Shown: positions 60,553-64,000 of the stretch, piece after piece
Layout of the letters: each line of letters opens with the position of its first letter
Position numbering within the stretch: the first letter of the stretch is position 1
Translations under genes and position numbers: made by a program
Notes under the pieces: generated by a model
Told to the model about the DNA's origin: nothing
The model's database searches: none
The model's input: the letters and a program-made list of their open reading frames with translations, nothing else
Assembly (NCBI RefSeq): GCF_037975245.1
Contig: NC_092579.1
Span: 12,758,678 to 12,822,677 of the forward strand
Direction: 5' to 3'
Source of the DNA: Apostichopus japonicus
Lineage: Eukaryota > Echinodermata > Holothuroidea > Aspidochirotida > Stichopodidae
DNA: 64,000 bases

Positions 60553-61480
60553 GTGGTAAACAGTTTTCCAAATTATTATTCTTTCGTAAATTATAGAATG
60601 CGCGCGTATCATCCAAATTTTTAACCAATAAACGTCCAAGCTCGAAGCAGACTATCATACAATACGCGATTTACTATCTAGTATTTGGCCTTTTGTTTAC
60701 AATTTTGCGAATTTACGAAATCGTGGGAAATAAGATACTTCCAGCAGTTGTGATAATATGACGTTGTTTTACTTATCAATGATGGAGATCATTTAGGCCG
60801 ACAGGCCAGACTGTATCTAGACGATTATGTTGGTAGTACTATACGAAGTATAGGAACTAATATTGTAAGGCTTTATCAGTCCTTGTGCAACAGTCCGAAA
60901 CACGAAATTATCTTGTATATCATAATGCAGGCTATTTTTAAGTTGTAGTTCAACTTGCATTATCCGCCAGATAACGATCTGTTTACTTTGGTTCCATATG
61001 AAATCAATTCAATCCACATTTCCCAGCCCGGAGAAGGACTGTAAAAAGTTTTATCGCGATGGAATTGACAAGCTGTAAAATCTACCACCTTTTTTATTCG
61101 ATATCAGTGTGCCCTACAGAATAATAGCGGAAACGATTTACCTATATTTGGTAAAATCAAGTTGATTAAATACCAGCCTGGTGTTTGTTTCCCTGTCAGA
61201 TGTAATAAATATTGAAGGAGCTTGACGACTTTTTGGAGAATACCTCTACCCCGCCTCATTTATCGGAATAGAAATAAACTTAACAAATTTAACAGGTGTT
61301 GCTGTTATCTCATTTCTTCAGAGGAATGTGTCAGGTGGTGGTGGTGGGAGAGGGGGGCGTGTCCCAAGATTGGTGGTTATACGTGACGGGATTATTTTTC
61401 GACGGTTTTTCCTGAACCTCCCTTGGTTCTATTCACACCGCATAAGTATTTTAGGGTACAAGAATTGAAAGAGTTGATTC

Positions 61481-61540
61481 TAGGGTACAAGAGTCTATAT
61501 TCCTGAGGATATATCCTCATGAATATAGACTCTTACCCTA
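61481..61540. repeat. Imperfect hairpin with a palindromic core
   Basis: tagggtacaagagtctatat (61481 on) pairs with gaatatagactcttacccta (61521-61540) apart from a 2-nt bulge. The loop holds tgaggatatatcctca (61504-61519), itself a perfect palindrome. Confidence 0.85.
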
Positions 61541-62540
61541 AAATCTATGAGTTTATAGGTAGACTCAAGCTGTTGGTGCAGACGTATAACCGAGGAAACG
61601 AACTCGTGATAGACGGTAATTTGAACCTATGACTATATTGTCTGTCACACTCAGAATCTCATGTACTTCGGGCTTTGCGATCAGGGGGCGTAACCATATG
61701 GGGTGTAGGGAGAAAAACACATCCAACCATGCATATATGTTAGTGACTTTCAAAGAAGAAAAATACCGGAAATGAACAAGACGATATGTTCCCGGTTTAT
61801 AAAGTGTTTGAAGGGGTGAAGTTTTTTCAGAGCGAAGGTTGTCGAAAAAGTACCGCTGGTCGATAAAATTCTCCTTTGTTCGGAACAGAAAATCATGCGG
61901 CGATCAAGTTTATCGGACTGTCATGTAGGCTCATGCTCTCCAGGTTTGTCGGGACAATCATACATTTGTAAATAATGTCAGCACCCTCACCCTCTCTCAC
62001 GCAACAGACGGCCTTATATTCACCCCCCCCCCCTACGATCTCTCTCCACCTCACGCTCCACCCCTCACCCTCCGTGATGCAACGGAGAACTAATGTAACA
62101 AGCGAGGATAAAGGAAATCAGGACCGGGTACGAATTGTGGCGAAGGGCAAATATGCATTGATAATGATAGGGGAGAGACAATTTCCCCGAAAGATGAAAC
62201 AGACTTGGCCAAGTCTAGAGAATAACGGCGTATTGTCACATACATCGTCTCTACACTGTTTGTACTGCGCACCGTTCTTTCTTACTATGCAACCTTTTTG
62301 ACCTTCTTTTAAAACCGAGTCGACCTGATTGTCAGTTGCACAAAGCAGGTTTGATCTCTAACTTTTCAAATTTTATTTGTATTGCCGAACCCGGCACCCA
62401 CGCTTCCCTTTATAATATTTGTACTTGTTCATCAACACTGTGAAATACACAACCAAGCCGTGCAGCCTGCAAGCAGGGAGTTGTTCCATGATAGCAACTC
62501 CTAGCCTGCAAGTGACATGGGTCAGACAGACGATAACAAT

Positions 62541-62980
62541 AAAACACATTAGATTAGAAGTCAAGTGAATTAGTTCAACATATTGAACGTAACTGAATGG
62601 AATCATCGAAACCCTCAATAACGTGACCTCATTAGTCATATGGGTTCAGATTGAACTATACATATTAGCGCGGTGTTTTTTTTTTGTTTTTTTTTAAGAA
62701 AACATGCATGTCAAGGGGCAACCTTTTTTAACTTGGAGAGGAGGGGAGTGGGGGTGGGGGAGTGGGGGAGTGGGGGAGTGGAGAAGTGGGGGTTGGGGAA
62801 GAACACATTAGAGAAGAAGTAAATGGAATTGGTTGAACATACATGAATGTCGAATGGAGTCATCAACAACCTCAATAACTTGACAACATTAGCCATATGG
62901 GTTCACATTAAATAATAAATCTTAGTGCGATGTTTCTTCTAAGAACTACATGTTCGGGCGCAACCATTTTCTTGAAACAA
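62541..62980 (+). repeat. Diverged tandem duplication, unit about 265 bp
   Basis: Segments 62541-62735 and 62808-62980 share, in order, acacattaga, gaatt-gttcaacat/gttgaacat, cctcaataac, catatgggttca and ggggcaacc/gggcgcaacc with many substitutions. A G-rich tract separates the copies. Confidence 0.7.
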
Positions 62981-63015
62981 TGTTAAAGAATGTTTTATTG
63001 CTGAGGCTTACATAC

Positions 63016-63018
<3 letters not shown>

Positions 63019-63074
<56 letters not shown>
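63019..63074. repeat. (TA)n microsatellite
   Basis: Alternating TA of about 55 bp. Confidence 0.95.
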
Positions 63075-63077
<3 letters not shown>

Positions 63078-64000
63078 GTTGCGGTTTTTGCTCGGTTCTT
63101 CTTCGGTGCATGATCACCGAAAGTGACAAGGAGAGGCAGGAATTGAAGCTATTGTATTGACAAACTAACATTGATAAAGTTTTCATTAGTGCATCGTTCT
63201 GGCGCTTGTAAGACTCCACGTTATTCTGTAACACGTTATTCTGGGGGGGGGGGGGGTGTTAAACCTAGGTTAGTGAATGGGTATTTATCGGTGGGATAAA
63301 GATAATCCCCAAACATTTAATTTTAATGCACCGCCGAAAATTGTTCAAATTTTGTTTTTAAATATGTTCGGGAGGCTTATATTGACCTTGGCAATAATAA
63401 TGATAATTATTAAAGACCTTTTATAATGCTCCTTTTATGGGAGATTGTGGTCACTATGTTGCGAAATATACATGCATTGAGTCTTAAAGCAAACATTAAC
63501 TTACGTTTTAAAATGCGTTCGCAAACGTCCAGCTCCATTATAAAGATCGCTATCTATTTTCACATCCGCATTCCTTGCCGAAAGCGTAGACATGGATATG
63601 ACCTGGAAAAGCGGAGAGGGTCGATAGAAAACGGAGAGAATTATGTTAACTGCACTTTTTAAAAGTTTCGTATTTTGTTAAATAAATATGAACAGGTCAC
63701 TTTACACGTCTGACGCCCTATAATCCCAGACAATGTAAACAAAAGGCCTATTTAAGCACTTCTATACCATCATATAGAAATTATACTCCTTTACAAGTCT
63801 TTAGAAGTCACTCCTACTCACAAGATAATACACAGGATTTATTCATTTGCCGTTGACTTTACAGGCACTTGATCCATTGTTATAGGGTGTACACACCACA
63901 ACTTTTCAACCGCACATAAATGCAATTGTATTTATTAACAAAAACCTTGACGGTAGGTCTAATAACAAACCTAAATATTTGTTTTGTTTTCTTGAGGGAA

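Larger units (their letters stand above)
60553..64000. other. Gene-free right end
   Basis: Contains the 61481-61540 hairpin, the diverged duplication at 62541-62980, G-rich minisatellite-like DNA at 62740-62800, a TA run at 63019-63074 and a poly-G at 63243-63256. Open frames here are short, without domains or splice partners. Confidence 0.45.

Overview
This window is animal nuclear DNA. It is AT-rich and intron-rich, with GT-AG splice sites, long TA microsatellites, many poly-C/poly-G runs and dense transposons. The repeats and the animal-type gene structures suggest a marine invertebrate. An echinoderm or another invertebrate deuterostome is a guess, not something the sequence proves.

Layout. 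(1) 1-6855: a tandem array of 42 complete units plus one partial unit. Units are mostly 164 bp, with a 153-bp variant, and each carries a tRNA-like Pol III A box and B box. The array runs off the left edge. (2) 11252-27370, minus strand: a ten-coding-exon gene for a 535-residue membrane protein of the YeeE/YedE (TsuA-like, sulfur transport) family. Every splice phase agrees. Intron 1 is about 9.2 kb, and intron 2 holds a foldback element and a long TA run. (3) 27371-31685: upstream intergenic DNA with a hAT-like MITE at 28948-29298 and a terminal-inverted-repeat element at 31369-31612. (4) 31686-40383: a complete Ty3/Gypsy LTR retrotransposon. Its two 973-bp LTRs look identical. It has a tRNA-Leu-type primer site, gag, pol in the -1 frame, an extra ORF encoding two C2H2 zinc fingers, a polypurine tract and an ATAT target duplication. 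(5) 40384-48962: mostly non-coding, with two more hAT-like MITEs. (6) 48963-56805, plus strand: a six-coding-exon gene for a DNTTIP2/Fcf2-family pre-rRNA processing protein. Its intron 1 contains an old CR1/Jockey-like non-LTR element interrupted by a second one. (7) 56806-64000: repeats, including a triplicated copy of the gene's last coding segment, further MITEs, a perfect 130-bp palindrome and a diverged tandem duplication.

The two host genes are unrelated in function (sulfur-compound membrane transport and ribosome biogenesis) and do not form a unit. The intact LTR element sits between them. The most unusual items are the tRNA-like tandem array, the zinc-finger ORF in the retrotransposon, and the animal YeeE/YedE-type transporter. 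No sequence search or folding program was run. Homology calls rest on motif recognition, and exon calls on splice signals and phase.
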